Assembly: GCA_964016985.1 (NCBI GenBank)
Contig: OZ024827.1
Span: forward strand, 22,275,275 to 22,339,274
Origin: Anodontia alba
Taxonomy: Eukaryota; Mollusca; Bivalvia; Lucinida; Lucinidae
Direction: 5' to 3'
DNA: 64,000 nt
The first letter of the stretch is position 1; every line of letters begins with the position of its first letter. The notes beneath the pieces were generated by a model. It saw only the letters and a list, made by a program, of their open reading frames with translations. It was not told the origin of the DNA and did not search any database. Both the position numbers and the translations under genes were made by a program. Shown piece after piece: positions 1 to 11,140 of this stretch.

Positions 1-530
1 CTCTCTGTAGAGGTCCAAACAAATCGCCGTTTAAAACTTCCAAACAATATCGGAGATATGGCTTTTACGAGCAACGAAAGTTTACTATTGTTTTATTGCA
101 AGGGAGGTAATTTCAACGTGAAGCAAATTTGAGTAATTGCCATTAATTAGCCAGATAGAACTGAAAAATGTTTTGCAGGGAATTTTATCGACAAACAATG
201 GATTTTTAGATTTTGTATTGAAAATCATGTTCTGCTTTTGAAGTTGTGAGAAAATGTGAAAATACTGTTTTTGATGAAAAGGTAGGTAACTCGAGACTGG
301 AATCACTTACACGAATGATCTTTTTTGAATTCTGTTGAGACTAACTGTGGAAAACAATTGAACTAACTTATTGCAACCAAATCGAAGAAGCAACAAAATT
401 ATTCATTAATAAAAAGTGACAAGTTACTTTTGGTTTTAAGTATACAAGAAATGATCTATATGATGCAAATAATGTGGGACCTAAAGTTTAACGACAAAAA
501 TAACTGGTGCATAAGCTTTCAATTCGAATG
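1..530. other. AT-rich sequence, nothing recognised
   Basis: No ORF with family resemblance and no clear repeat structure is visible. It lies downstream of the last recognised alkylsulfatase exon on the minus strand, so further exons could be here, but I could not identify one. Confidence 0.5.
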
Positions 531-532
531 TA

Positions 533-858
533 CAGTCGATTCTCGTTATCTCGAAGTCCAAGCGACTCTCTGAATTACTTCGAGATATCCGTAGCTCGAC
601 ATCAGATTTGCAGAACTGAGGAAAAAAAAGTAAAATTGAACGACCACATTCACAAAGAATATGTAAATTTGACTACTTAGTCAGAGATATATTGAAAATA
701 TTGTGGAAAAGAGGAGAAATTTAGGAGCAATTTCTCCTCTGTTCCGCAATATTTTATTACCTGTTGTTAGTTTTTCATATTTAAGCAGGTACCAGATTTT
801 TACTACGAGATAAGCGGTTATTCGAGATAAGAGAAATCGAGATAACGAGAGTCGACTG
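533..858 (+). mobile_element. Family A palindromic MITE, copy 1
   Basis: Ends are CAGTCGATTCTCG at the left and the complement of CAGTCGACTCTCG at the right, flanked by TA on both sides (531-532, 859-860). The centre is a hairpin built on AATATTGTGGAAAAGAGGAG and its complement. TA duplication and CAGT ends fit a pogo/Tigger-type MITE; this assignment is inferred, as no transposase is present. It lies 75 bp beyond the recognised end of the alkylsulfatase exon at 934. Confidence 0.8.
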
Positions 859-933
859 TATTTAAAATCCAAACCGACATCGGGTGGAAGTATTTGCAAG
901 GAATGTGCAGACACGCCGTAGGCGATAGCAAAC

Positions 934-1147
934 CTGCCAGTTTTATTTCCAGCCGTTCATCTTTGAGGAGTTTATTTGGATACAGCAATCCCATGGTCTC
1001 CTGACTAGTCTCAAGAGAACCTCCAAACTGTCGGTAGCTTCTTCTTTCCCGAGCCTCGTTTCCGACAGTGAGGAACAAATTCAAAGCCTCTGGAGTCGTA
1101 TGGTGTGCCCATATCTCAGGAGGGTCATTTGGGTTTTCTATGAAGGC
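934..1147 (-). CDS. Alkylsulfatase-like metallo-beta-lactamase, downstream exon
   Basis: This exon appears to follow directly after the one at 10200-10406: that exon ends in phase 0 and this one begins in phase 0. The acceptor is strong on the minus strand, a T-rich tract followed by AACAG at 1153-1148. The 71 codons include EIWAHHTTPEALNLF, the RRSYRQFGG block and GLLYPNK followed by DERLEIKLAG. In alkylsulfatases of the SdsA/BDS1 type this region follows the zinc site (pattern WAHE, then RR-x-x-x-Q-F-G, then a Y-P segment). The chosen end uses a CAG|GTTTGC donor at 934/933, which is uncertain: the frame stays open to about 860, where it runs into a Family A MITE. The stretch between QFG and the Y-P segment looks shorter than I expect, so a small deletion or a lineage difference is possible. 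The enzyme would hydrolyse sulfate esters; substrate unknown. Confidence 0.7.
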
Positions 1148-1689
1148 CTGTTAGTTCAAAGAAAGAATAGATATCATATAACTAGATAGGGGAACGGACA
1201 ATAGCCCACTGGGACAATAGCCCACTAGCCCACTGGACAATATCCCACTGGACAATAGCCCACTGCTAAATTTGGCAGAGAGGACGATAGCCCACTGCTT
1301 ATCAAAAAGGGTTAAAAAATCATTTTTTGAACATTTTCGTGAGAAAGTAACCACTTGGGATTTAAAATCCAACCAGTATCTTACTATTTTCACCTTTAAG
1401 GTGGCTTTCAGTACATGACATTACTAGTTAGGGCATGGTTAAAATTAAGTCCTTTTATGAAAAAAAAAAAAAAAAAAAAAAAAGAAAATTTCTGCCTATC
1501 TGAATTGGAGCAGTGGGGTTTTGTCCTACAATACACGAAGTGTTTCAAAGTACTTTAGATACATATGTTTTACATTATTATAAAACATATAATAATTGGG
1601 TATTGCTTATGCATTTTTCATCATGAAAATTAATTATATGTGAAAATGACTGGTGTTTTCACAATCTAAATAATGTCAAATCTGATGAA

Positions 1690-2025
1690 ATATGAGCTAG
1701 ATTTACCTAAAAAGTACATATCTTTTATACACAGTTAATGCTAAATAAAAGTTTTAGCTGTAATATTTTTTTGAGCACATTAAATATAGAATATTTTCTT
1801 GAGCACTTTAAATATAGGATGAGATATTTGTCAAATTTCATAGTTTTTCAATAATAATAATAATATTACAGAATTCTACTAGTAAATAATGCAATATGAG
1901 ATATATTTACCTAAACAGTACATATCTATTATACATATTTATCGTTGAATGACGATTTCAGCAATAATATTTTCTTGAGCACATTAAATATAGAATAAGA
2001 CATTTGTCAAATTTCATTGTTTTTT
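1690..2025. repeat. Direct repeat inside the foldback-like element
   Basis: Two similar segments (about 1700-1850 and 1905-2020) share the order ACCTAAA-AGTACATATC, TTTTCTTGAGCAC-TTAAATATAG and ATTTGTCAAATTTCAT. Non-coding and AT-rich. Confidence 0.55.
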
Positions 2026-2304
2026 TTTGTATAAGAGTTTAATACAAATCTTATTATGTTTAATTTAGGATGTCTTAACTTTATTTTATCGTACTACCAA
2101 ATTAAACTGTATTTAATATGCACCAATCTTTTAAATTTTTGCAATTAATCAATACTGTTTGGAAATTTAATTCAATGGCATTATAATTCTTTAACATTGA
2201 CAATGATTACTTGTTTTAATAGTTATTAATTTTCACGCCTTTCTTCTTTAATAATTTAGCTCAAACGTGTGCTGTTTTAATTTCACACCTTTCTTCTTTG
2301 ATCA

Positions 2305-2388
2305 TACAAAGTTTAGCCATCTTACTTTAATCCGAGTCCCCTTTAATACAAAGTTTAGCCATCTTACTTTAATCCGAGTCCCCTTTAA
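2305..2388. repeat. Perfect 42-bp tandem duplication
   Basis: Two identical head-to-tail copies starting TACAAAGTTTAGCCATC at 2305 and 2347. Identity suggests a recent local duplication. Confidence 0.9.
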
Positions 2389-3416
2389 TCTTACCTACGC
2401 GATTTTGATTTTAGGATGCACTGTATAGTTATTTTATAAAACTGAAATTGATAACTGATGTAATAAACATGCTAACCAAGCTGATTTGATATGGAAATTG
2501 TCTATTTCTTCTAGATGTTTAATCCTGGAATTTCTACAGGCATCATAACTAATTTTGTAGGTTAAAAGCCATAATGTTGTAAGTGCAAATGAAATTCCCA
2601 TGCACATACAATCTTCTGGCTCTAAATAGGAGAAATACGCGCGATTATACAAAATTTAAATGAAATTTGCATATTTCTTCCAGATGTTTAATTATTTTAA
2701 TATTTATATCCAAATATTTTAAATCTAAATTGAAACCTTTGTCTGCTTGTAGTCAAAACATCGATTTTCATATGCAAATACAGAGCATGTTTTTACTCAT
2801 TTAAACCCTGTGTCTACCAAATAAAACAGTAGTAAAAAGTATAGAGCTGCCTGCTGGTAAAAATCCATTGGATCTGGATCTGCTGTTTGTTTAAAGGGAA
2901 GGGCCTATAAACTAGTACATGTAGCTTGGAAGAAAGGCATTTAGTAGCTTAGTATTTTGCTACAAGTTTCATGAAAATTGACCAATCTATAAGAAAGTTA
3001 TAAAGGTTTAAAAATTGGTAATGTGAGTCTAGAACGAGGTTGTGATTTTATGACATCATAAACTCACAATCAAAAATATGAAATAACATCCATTCTTATG
3101 CAAGATTATTTCAGTGAATGGCCCTTTTATTGTATATAATGAAAACTTACTGTTTTTAAGAGAAAAAAACTTATCTTTATGCTTGAAATTAGCGATTTCT
3201 TATTTCGTCACGTGACATGACTGACAAAATGGCGACGTCCGTAGAAAGGTGTTGTGAAATTTACAAAAGGCCATATCTCCTAAGCCGCTCAACCGATTTA
3301 CATACAATTTGTGGCAAAATGTTTGCCTTTTTAACCCCTTTTTACTGAAGTGACAAATAAAGTTTGTGGGCCCTTCCATTTAAACAGAAATTTCAGAATT
3401 AAAAAAAGAAATAGTC

Positions 3417-3955
3417 CGCACCAAGACTATGGAATGCTCTACCTCAAACAGTAAAAACATCGGGGTCACTCTCTACCTTTAAGCAGTCTCTTAAAGCAAC
3501 ATTTTAACCCTGATAAAATGTCTTTAACTATGACTTTAAATGATATACCATGTGTAAAATTATCGCTGAAACCGTTATTGTAACTGAATTGAGAGCTTTT
3601 ATGACCTAGCATAATTGTTTTAGATATTGGTTTTATGCGCTCGTCAAATCTTAAAGCACTTACAAAAACTGTGATAACATACAGATTTGTCTTTGATATA
3701 ATTCAGTGCCATGTTTGGTTTTAAATCACTTGCACATACCTGTTAGCACTTTTATTTGATAAAAACTTTATACAAGCATTCACTTCGCTACAAGCTACTT
3801 TTATCCCATGAATTTCTTAGCTGTTAGTTAAGTCTTGTTGTATATATGTATATAAATTTTAGTTAGAGGACCACAAGGTAGAATAGTTATTTATAGCTAA
3901 TTGTGTCATCCTCTTTAAACATTGTTTAAATAAATAAATAAAAATAAATATACTA
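3417..3955 (+). pseudogene. LINE 3' end relic (RT ORF C-terminus and 3' UTR)
   Basis: From 3421 the frame reads PRLWNALPQTVKTSGSL, then a FKQSLKATF-type ending and a TAA stop at 3505-3507. This RxWNxLP...SLxxFKxxLK pattern is the usual C-terminus of CR1/Jockey-group LINE polyproteins. About 440 bp of 3' UTR follow and end in an AATAAATAAATAAAAATAAATA-like tail near 3930-3955. Everything upstream is missing, as expected for a 5'-truncated insertion. It sits inside the 1196-4140 element. Confidence 0.75.
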
Positions 3956-4191
3956 ATGACTTATGAATACTTATATTTTAAACTCATTACAAACTCAATG
4001 TCTTAATTAAATGCAAAATTATGCATATAAGTGAGCCATTGTCCTAGTGGGCTATTGTCCCAGTGGGCTATTGTCCTTGTGGGCTATTGTCCAGTGGGCT
4101 ACTGTCCTAATGGGCTATTATCCTAGTGGGCTATTGTCCTACACTTAATTAGATAAACTGAACAGCGAGATACGTATACCCCAGGCCGCAC

Positions 4192-4452
4192 CACGAAAAC
4201 ATACCTATATAATTTTGAACCCCTTAAACCCCACTTTTATAAGTAAAAGGGGTATCCATTATTTTTCTAATTTCTGCTCAAAAACATAGATTGTGGGTAC
4301 TCGTTAGAATCGCCGCGGACAGGCGGTTCTAAAGAGTACCCAAAATCTATGTTTTGAGCAGAAATATGAAAAATATCAGCATTTTTTATCTGAAAATGTT
4401 CAGTTTTAGTGGAAAAAAATCAATATGTTTGCATATGCGTGTTTTCGTAATG
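4192..4452 (+). mobile_element. Family B palindromic MITE, copy 1
   Basis: Runs from CACGAAAACATACCTATA to GCGTGTTTTCGTAATG with a central inverted repeat around GTACTCGTTAGAA. The centre is less perfect than in most copies. Confidence 0.8.
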
Positions 4453-4504
4453 AACACAAATCCATCAGACCTTGATTAACCTCTTATCTTAAAAACTTTG
4501 ACAC

Positions 4505-4945
4505 AAATGTCTAACATTGCAATTGGAGAGAAAGAAAATAGACAAATAAATGGAAAATAAACAGGAGCATGCCAATTCTCTTTTTAGTAATACAACGAGT
4601 CTTACTCAACATTTGTACCAAATTTCAAGCTCCAAGGGGCAGTAGTTCCAGAGAAATATTTGACGGAAAATAGTTTAAAGAAGACAGACATGCACACTAG
4701 GAAAAAAACAAAAACTACATATCCCTTTAGAATACTATTTGGACATAAAAAATGGACAAATAAATGAAAGAACAAAACGCAGGAGCAGGCCAATTCACTT
4801 TCTCACAATACAGCGAGTCATACCCAGCATTTGTACCAAATTTCCAGATCCCAGGTGCAGTAGTTTCAGAGAAATGCTTGCGTCAATACGACACAGGTGC
4901 CCCCACCCAGGGGTCATCCTTGCCCAGTAACAAGTTTTTTTTTTT

Positions 4946-4990
<45 letters not shown>

Positions 4991-5475
4991 AATTTAAAAA
5001 GGGTCTTAATTGGCAGATTTTACCCTAAATCGAACTTGACCTATATTTTATGATTATATACCCGTGTATTAAGTATGAATCCAATACAATACTCTTTTCA
5101 AAAGATAACGAACGGAAACCATTTTTCGTACGCAAATAATATCAATACAAAGAAAAGCCACTAAAACACCAGAGAAGACTCGGATAAGACGTACGTATGG
5201 GCAGCAGAGATACTATATGCCCCCATGCCTTTGAAAATTGCGGGAGCATAAAAAATCATTGAAGAGAAAGAAAATTAAAAAAAGGTTAAATGAATTGAAG
5301 AATAAGCAGGAGTAGGTTAGTTCTTTCCCCCACAACAGGTCATACACAATATTTGCACCAAATTTCAAGCTCCTAGATGCACTAGTTCTAGAGAATTGTT
5401 TGACAAAAACACAGACAGACAGACAAACACGCGGGAAGTCTACACACTTTGTATCCCCTCGGTATACTATTTATG
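4505..5475. repeat. Three diverged copies of a ~200-bp repeat
   Basis: Units at about 4505-4735, 4740-4930 and 5255-5475 share AGGAGCA-GCCAATTC, ATTTGTACCAAATTTC and CAGTAGTTCCAGAGAAAT-like blocks. Between units 2 and 3 lie a poly-A tract (about 4949-4988) and unassigned AT-rich sequence. Open frames here are incidental. Confidence 0.65.
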
Positions 5476-5606
5476 CCATGGGAAAAAAATAGTTTCCGAA
5501 GTTGCTCTAGGGACTTGTTACAGTTGATAGAGTTTTCGCCCTTTTTACAAGGGAAACAACTTCTTTGACTTATAATTGCGTTTCTGCAACCCTATCCCTT
5601 TCTTAT

Positions 5607-5790
5607 CACGAAAACTCGCCTGTATAATTTTGAACTCCTTATACCCCGTTTTTATATAGTAAAAGTGGCAGCAACAATCTATGTTTTGAGAAGAAATATG
5701 AAAAATGTAAGATTTTTTTTTTTTATCAGAAAATTTTCCGTTTTTGTTTGTAAAATTTTCAATATACTTGAATAGGCATGTTTTCGGAAT
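5607..5790 (+). mobile_element. Family B MITE, copy 2, central palindrome deleted
   Basis: Both ends are present (CACGAAAACTCGCCTGTATA and AATAGGCATGTTTTCGGAATG), but the GTACTCGTTAGAACCGCC palindrome is missing and the arms join directly, as expected for loss of a cruciform-forming centre. Confidence 0.75.
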
Positions 5791-5799
5791 GTGAAAGGA

Positions 5800-6010
5800 A
5801 CTGCACACGTGGGTAGCAACTTCTTTCCTTTTAGAGAAAACTCAGTTCTCAAGAAGGAGGCAACAGTAATTTTGACAGATTTGTCTCCCCTAAACGTATA
5901 TTAATTTCCGTTAAGGGGAACGTGTACACTTTCAGGGTAAGCAACTCTATCAAATCTGTCCTGCCTCTTTATGAAAAGGGGTCTACCTAAAAGGAAATGA
6001 TTCGTTCCCA
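5800..6010. repeat. Palindromic repeat, AAAGGGGTC/CTTTCCTTTTAG type
   Basis: CCTTTTAGAG and AAGGAGGCAACAG on the left are mirrored by CTGCCTCTTTATGAAAAGGGG and CTAAAAGGAAATGATT on the right, around GTTAAGGGGAACG. Related fragments occur near 6235, 16400-16520, 24440-24480, 24700-24745, 35145-35410, 39810-39890, 45540-45630 and 50055-50140. Confidence 0.55.
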
Positions 6011-6640
6011 AGTAGCCTGGCCCCATGGCTATGAGTTTTAGTTAAACTGTAACGAAGGTAAAGTACTCCTCATTGACTATTTTTCTGCGTGTATCATCTC
6101 CCTCACCCATCATAACTCATCAGCCAAGTCAGAGAGAAAGATATTGTAGAGGATAGGATTTTTTTTTTATAATATATATCATTTTATGCTGATTCAAATA
6201 TCAGTTAGACGGTAGCCAGTCTAGTTTCCAAGGGAAGCGAGTTCTTTCGTTTCTGAGTAGACCCCTTTTCAGCGGGGACTTGATGTGTCTACATGTAGAC
6301 AGGAAGTCACAAAAAATTTTCTCCTTTGTGAAAAAATGGCGGAAAGACTACGACTGTATCTAAACCGTTTACCCATAAAGCGCTTCTCATAACTGCAGCA
6401 GACAACATTTTGATCTTATCAATGGAAAAAAAATAGAAAGTCGTCTGCTACAATTTTGCTCAGCGCATAAAGTGTTAACACCAAAAAACCTGTCAAGAAC
6501 ACTGCCCGCATACCTCAGATGGTATCAGCAGAATGCGACTGACTTGTTCACTGGACACCACTACAAAACTCTTTGGATCGGCGAATTTACAATAGAGGTC
6601 TCATTAGTTTTTAGTATAATCTTGTTTTAATGAAATCCCT

Positions 6641-6706
6641 GTATTTAACACAGAGTAGACCCTGATCAGACGCCGTGTTCTGTGGCGTCTGATCACTGTT
6701 TGCCAA
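6641..6706. repeat. Family C hairpin fragment
   Basis: Contains GATCAGACGCCGTGTTCTGTGG and CACTGTTTGCC. Other partial Family C copies lie near 11325-11375, 13563-13636, 15388-15421, 24571-24645, 41243-41295 and 55806-55860. Confidence 0.6.
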
Positions 6707-6717
6707 TGTCCCAGTTT

Positions 6718-9121
6718 TTCGACATCTTTTAGAAAGTCGTTTTTTTTTGCTTCACGCTTTACACAGAAGTAAAAGGGGGAGTTCAATATCTGCCCACGCA
6801 TGGATTTCCTTCAAACTTCGCACGTTATTTGCACAAGTCTCAGCAACTATGAAAATAGACTTGTTTTTTAGAACAAAAATGTTTGGTATCAATGTATACC
6901 TGTGTCAAAACCTACCAGTATAAAATCAACAATTCAACATGATGTCTAATAATGTGCATTGTTATAGTAAAGGAACTCAATAAGAAATATTTTACTACCA
7001 TAAAAAGATTTGTATATAGTTCTGTAATAATTGAATTAAATTTTGAAAATCCAAAACTGGATAAATTTTAGAAAAAAAATAAGAAAAACAAGAAATTAAT
7101 CTTTAAATTTATGTATGTTTTGGTTCTTGTCAAGCTACGATTTTTGAATAAACTATGCCACATGTGTCCTCTCCTGATATATGGAGTTTCATGATTTAAA
7201 AACCAGTAACATGGCTATAAAGTACATGATATGCACTTAGGTCGGTTGAGTGTAAAAATCATATTTTTTATTGACTAATCAAAGACGTCCCAAATATTCT
7301 GAAATTCATCATATAAGTAATAGAAATCAGATTCAAATTATTTTTAACACTGCAGTTCTTGACAAAACTGATAAAATACTAATTGATCATGAAAAGTAGC
7401 TGGTGCATTACACAGACCAAAAGTACTCAGAATTGCATTTAACATCTGTATGGGTCATGCAATAAATATTCTTATCTTTCTTTTATCAAGAATAATCAGC
7501 ATTACACTTCACTTCAGGTGTAAGCAGAGTGGCTCATTATGTGTTCTCATCAATTGTCTCTTTTCGTGACTACAGAATGGACGTCTTTAAAGGAAGAAAT
7601 GCAAGTGCCTTTCGTCTGTAAATTATGTATAATTCAAGGTGAGTCATAAAAACGGTATTTTCACTAAATTTGTGATTTGCTTTTGTAAAGCGTCAATAAT
7701 ATGACTTTTCTTTAGTTTAGTTTAATCTTTCATTACTTGTGTATCAATTGTTACATCACAAGTAGTGGAGTACAGGCATTCCTTATTTTTGTTTAACAAA
7801 AAATTGAATTAGAGCTTAACAGAAACTTTTATTTCCTTGAGCACATGGCTCATCAGACCGCTGCCAAGAGCAAAGAAATTCAAGTCAGCTATACTATCTT
7901 AAAATTGTCTTGTAAAACGGATTTTTTATTGCACTCTTTCAAAGGTGTTCCACAGGGTGCTATTTAATTATCTCTTTGATTTTCCATAGTCTGAAATAAC
8001 CGGTTAGTTAATTCTAAGCAAATTATTAATAATGGACCCCCCAAATCTGAACCAGAATAAAAAAAATCAAACATTTCCTGAATAAAAATCAATTATTTTG
8101 TGTATTTTCTCCTTTTGCTGTAATCTGAGTTATCATATTTAATGTTCAAAATCAATTTATTACCGGTTTTTTATTTTTAAGAAATTTTGTGAAAATAATT
8201 CAGATAGGTATGGCAAATTTTTATATTAAAATGATAGGTTGACAAGAAATGGAACCCAGTTTAATTAATAACCAAATTTATCAGAAAATAATTATGCAGT
8301 TGAATTATGGGGACTACTTAAACATTTAAACATAAAAGCTCCAATGTCATACAAATAAGAAAATATGTGCTATAAGCATTTTTAGCAGTGACTTGCTGTT
8401 TTTATCAGCAAATCGGACATCCAAATCATGAGTTACTGGTGGTTGTGGAGTGCGATTTTCAAGGATATCCATATATTCAGATGTGATTTTATACAAAACC
8501 GTCTATTTAAGCCATGGAAATAGATAAAGTAGGATAGGTACCTTATGCATAACAGTCATATCCTAGGTAATACTTTTGCTTAATATTATAAGAATCTATC
8601 CGTGGGCAGTCCTATGTAAATTCTCTGTAGGCTGAAACTACCCTTTTGCAAACTTTTGGCATGATTTAATGCAAAACTATTTGTCGTAACTACCTATGCA
8701 CAAAAAGTTATATTCTTGTCAATGGTTTTTAAAAAATAAAATATTTTCTCTTTTTCCCCATAGTGAAAATGAACGCAAATTATGCAGAAATTTGTAGGAT
8801 AGGTAACTTGGGACAGATTTTCAACAAGTTCTGCTTGTTCATTTTTTTTTTTCTGATGTTTTCACAATATTGTTGTGAAACATCAATAATTCAAATTCAG
8901 CAAAGAAAAATTAAAAAATATTTTCTTAGACAAAAATTAAAAAAAAAAATCGCTTTACTGTAGAAATTGCAAAGGTCAGACCAATTTTGGCGATAAATCT
9001 AATTTTAGGGTACATATTTGAAAACAAATAGTTTCATTTAAGATAAAACGCCAAGCAAAAAAAAAAAAAACAAAAAAAAAAAAAAAAAAAAAACGTATTT
9101 CCGAGAGATGTCGAAAGGACA
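6718..9121. mobile_element. Family J inverted-repeat element, long copy (2.4 kb)
   Basis: The left end reads TCGACATCTTTTAGAAAGTCG, then a T-run and GCTTCACGCTTTA. The right end, read on the minus strand, is TCGACATCTCTCGGAAATACG, then a T-run and GCTTGGCGTTTTA. These are imperfect terminal inverted repeats of roughly 45-50 bp. The interior is very AT-rich with no transposase-like ORF. About 475 bp at its right end (8648-9121) recur at 52075-52556, and the left end recurs at 52010, which defines this as one element. Confidence 0.65.
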
Positions 9122-9129
9122 GTAGGCAT

Positions 9130-9630
9130 GAATGGGCACTTTTACTGCTTAAATGCCTACTCCAACCATACCACGAAGGAGTCATTAGAGGCCAATATGT
9201 GTTCATTGTCGTGCTTGGTTTCAAATCAAGGTCTTGATGGGAACTTCCACGCTTTGTAGCTCACATGCTGCTCATCTACTCCATGAGACTTCCACAGCGC
9301 CAAAATGACCAGCGGTGCTACAATTGTTTATCAGAACCCTTGCAGAAGAAGTACGAATGAGGCAATATCATGTCTTGATCAGCTGACTCCTATTGAAAAA
9401 TGGCTGAAAAATCTTTCAGGTATAGTTGACTCTATTTATCTCAAGCACTGATACCTCAAATTGCCTGTATATGTCTAAGTAAAAATTGATATATATCTGG
9501 TTCAGTTTTCTATTTATTCTTATCAGTTTAATTCTTTCAATGCCAAATTTCAGACGACATTTGTCGCCTGCTTTCTTTATTTCAACAAACTATCATTTTG
9601 AAAGACGTTTGTATGCAAAGTTGAAAGACT
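9130..9630. other. Intronic sequence, no feature recognised
   Basis: Lies within the large intron of the alkylsulfatase-like gene. No exon-like ORF or named repeat was recognised. Confidence 0.4.
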
Positions 9631-9636
9631 GAATGT

Positions 9637-9701
9637 CAAACAGCGTAGATCCAGATGAGACGGCTTACTGAGCCGTCTCATCTGGATCTATGCTGTTTGC
9701 A
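9637..9701. repeat. Family C hairpin
   Basis: CAAACAGCGTAGATCCAGAT and its near-complement ATCTGGATCTATGCTGTTTG flank a GAGACGGCTTACTGAGCCGTCTC stem-loop, giving an almost perfect 65-bp snap-back. Confidence 0.8.
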
Positions 9702-9858
9702 AAAGCCTATTATTATCGCCTGTGGCAGTGAAAGAGTTGTCACTTTATCTCAAACCTCTGTTAACACAAACGAGCATATCTCGTCCCTCGGAGACTATAA
9801 GAATCTTATATGAGTACAGATTCAATATAGGACTTTCCGACTTGGGGAGATGCCCGGG

Positions 9859-9897
9859 CCGATCGGAACCGAGACTTTGCCGAGGTTCCGATCGGCA
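9859..9897. repeat. GC-rich hairpin
   Basis: GCCGATCGGAACC is followed by 13 bases and then GGTTCCGATCGGC: a perfect 13-bp stem in AT-rich surroundings. Function unknown. Confidence 0.7.
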
Positions 9898-10199
9898 CAG
9901 GCACCTCGATGGTTGGAAACGCCTATATCAAATCCATATACGTATAAGATACTTTTTCTTGCATACTACAACTTTTTTTTATCATTTTTGTTTATGTTTG
10001 TTTTTTGTTTCATCGTTATTTATCGTTGACTATGTTTTATGAACCGAATCACCGCGTCTGTACATCATCGCGTCTGTACAAATGTTATTACACTGTTGCT
10101 AAGCGGACAAATTGCACCGCACCATAAATAGTGTTCGTGAAGACATAATCGGTTAACAAAAAAAAAAAATGATGAACTGACAATAAAAAAGACAAATAC

Positions 10200-10406
10200 C
10201 TTTGCTCCCCAGGTATGATCAGGGTGTTGATGTGTGTAAATTATGGCTTTTATTGTCTTGTTGGAGATTTTTCTGAATTCTCGGAGAACGTCTCGACCCG
10301 TCTCGATAGCTCCAGTCGTATCCACTATTATCAATCCGTCCGGGGCGTCTACCATTATGGAGTTAGCAAACGCAAACTCGAAGGCAACATAGATATGATC
10401 CGTCAC
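10200..10406 (-). CDS. Alkylsulfatase-like metallo-beta-lactamase, zinc-site exon
   Basis: A 69-codon exon bounded by a CTTTTAAACTTCAG acceptor (ending at 10407) and an AAAG|GTATTT donor (10200/10199), phase 0 at both ends. It reads VTDHIYVAFEFAFANSIMVD, then GLIIVDTTG, a VLREFRKI helix and IIYTHQHPDHTWGAK. THxHxDH is the first metal-binding motif of the metallo-beta-lactamase superfamily, and ANSIM, VDTT and IIYTH together are typical of the SdsA/BDS1 alkylsulfatase branch, which cleaves alkyl sulfate esters. All metal ligands expected in this exon are present. The frame is open a little upstream without an ATG, so this is an internal exon. The matching next exon is at 934-1147; C-terminal exons with the remaining ligands were not found and probably lie beyond position 1. 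Confidence 0.85.
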
Positions 10407-10499
10407 CTGAAGTTTAAAAGGAAACGCTTCCAGTAGGCTCACAACGTTGAAACAACGTCATTCAAACTGAGGCCTAGGTACAACAGCATAGATTTTGAA

Positions 10500-10938
10500 T
10501 CAGCATTATTTCATAAAAAGCAGTGCCGCACATTATTAACAGCCATGTATTAACTGACGAAAAGCCATGCATTAACAAGGGAATTCACGCGCTGTTAATG
10601 CACGGATACGCAACTTTCAATATGCCTGTAACGGGGCCACAGAATTTCTGTCGTCACGAGATGTGTACTGCCTGGCTCTAGAACGAGCATAGTCCGTGTT
10701 AACTGCGTTCGCGAAAGGCGAAACAAAATAGTGCAAGAAAATAACGCCGAAATGAAGCAAATACATGTAGATTCATTTTTTATGCAATAATAGCAATCGA
10801 ACATGGTTTATCAATGCATTAATATTCGCCAGGTCCCTTGGGAGGTGTTGAAAACCGAGGCCTCCGGCCTCGATTTTCAACACCTCCCAAGGGACCTGGC
10901 GAATGTTATTGCGTGAAAAACCATGTTTGATCCCTATA
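10500..10938 (+). mobile_element. Family E element, copy 1
   Basis: Begins near ATAAAAAGCAGTG and ends ACCATGTTTGATCCCTAT. The right part is a large hairpin: CGCCAGGTCCCTTGGGAGGT, GTTGAAAACCGAGGCC and their complements. Copies at 49455-49900 (same orientation) and 40379-40715 (opposite) share the whole body. Confidence 0.75.
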
Positions 10939-11029
10939 TATTTAAAAGACGTTTCATCGTTGCGTCTCTGCTGTGACTAACGTATCAATGAATGTAATGT
11001 GCAATGCCATCAAAGCCGCCCCACTAAAA

Positions 11030-11140
11030 AAATCAACCAAAAAAAAAAAAAAAAAAAAAAAAAAAAACAACAAAAAAAAAAGCAACAACAAAAAACAAAA
11101 AAAAACAACAACAACAAAAAAAAAAAAAAAAAAAAACTCA
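11030..11140. repeat. Poly-A / AAC low-complexity tract
   Basis: About 100 bp of A-runs broken by AAC and AACAAC. The poly-K and poly-F ORFs over it are artefacts. Confidence 0.9.

Larger units (their letters stand above)
1196..4140. mobile_element. Foldback-like element with tandem-array termini
   Basis: The left end (1196-1300) holds about five copies of GGACAATAGCCCACTG and the right end (4035-4140) about seven copies of its complement, so the termini form inverted arrays. The 2.7 kb interior is AT-rich without a transposase ORF and contains a poly-A tract (1460-1483), a LINE tail and internal direct repeats. Arrays as terminal inverted repeats are known from foldback (FB, TU, Galileo-like) elements. 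No clear target duplication was found. It lies in the intron of the alkylsulfatase-like gene. Confidence 0.65.

Noticed and set aside
681..914. Minus-strand ORF over Family A
   Set aside because: Repeat-derived; the same peptide (ILLPVKIWSLPKYE-like) would arise from each copy.
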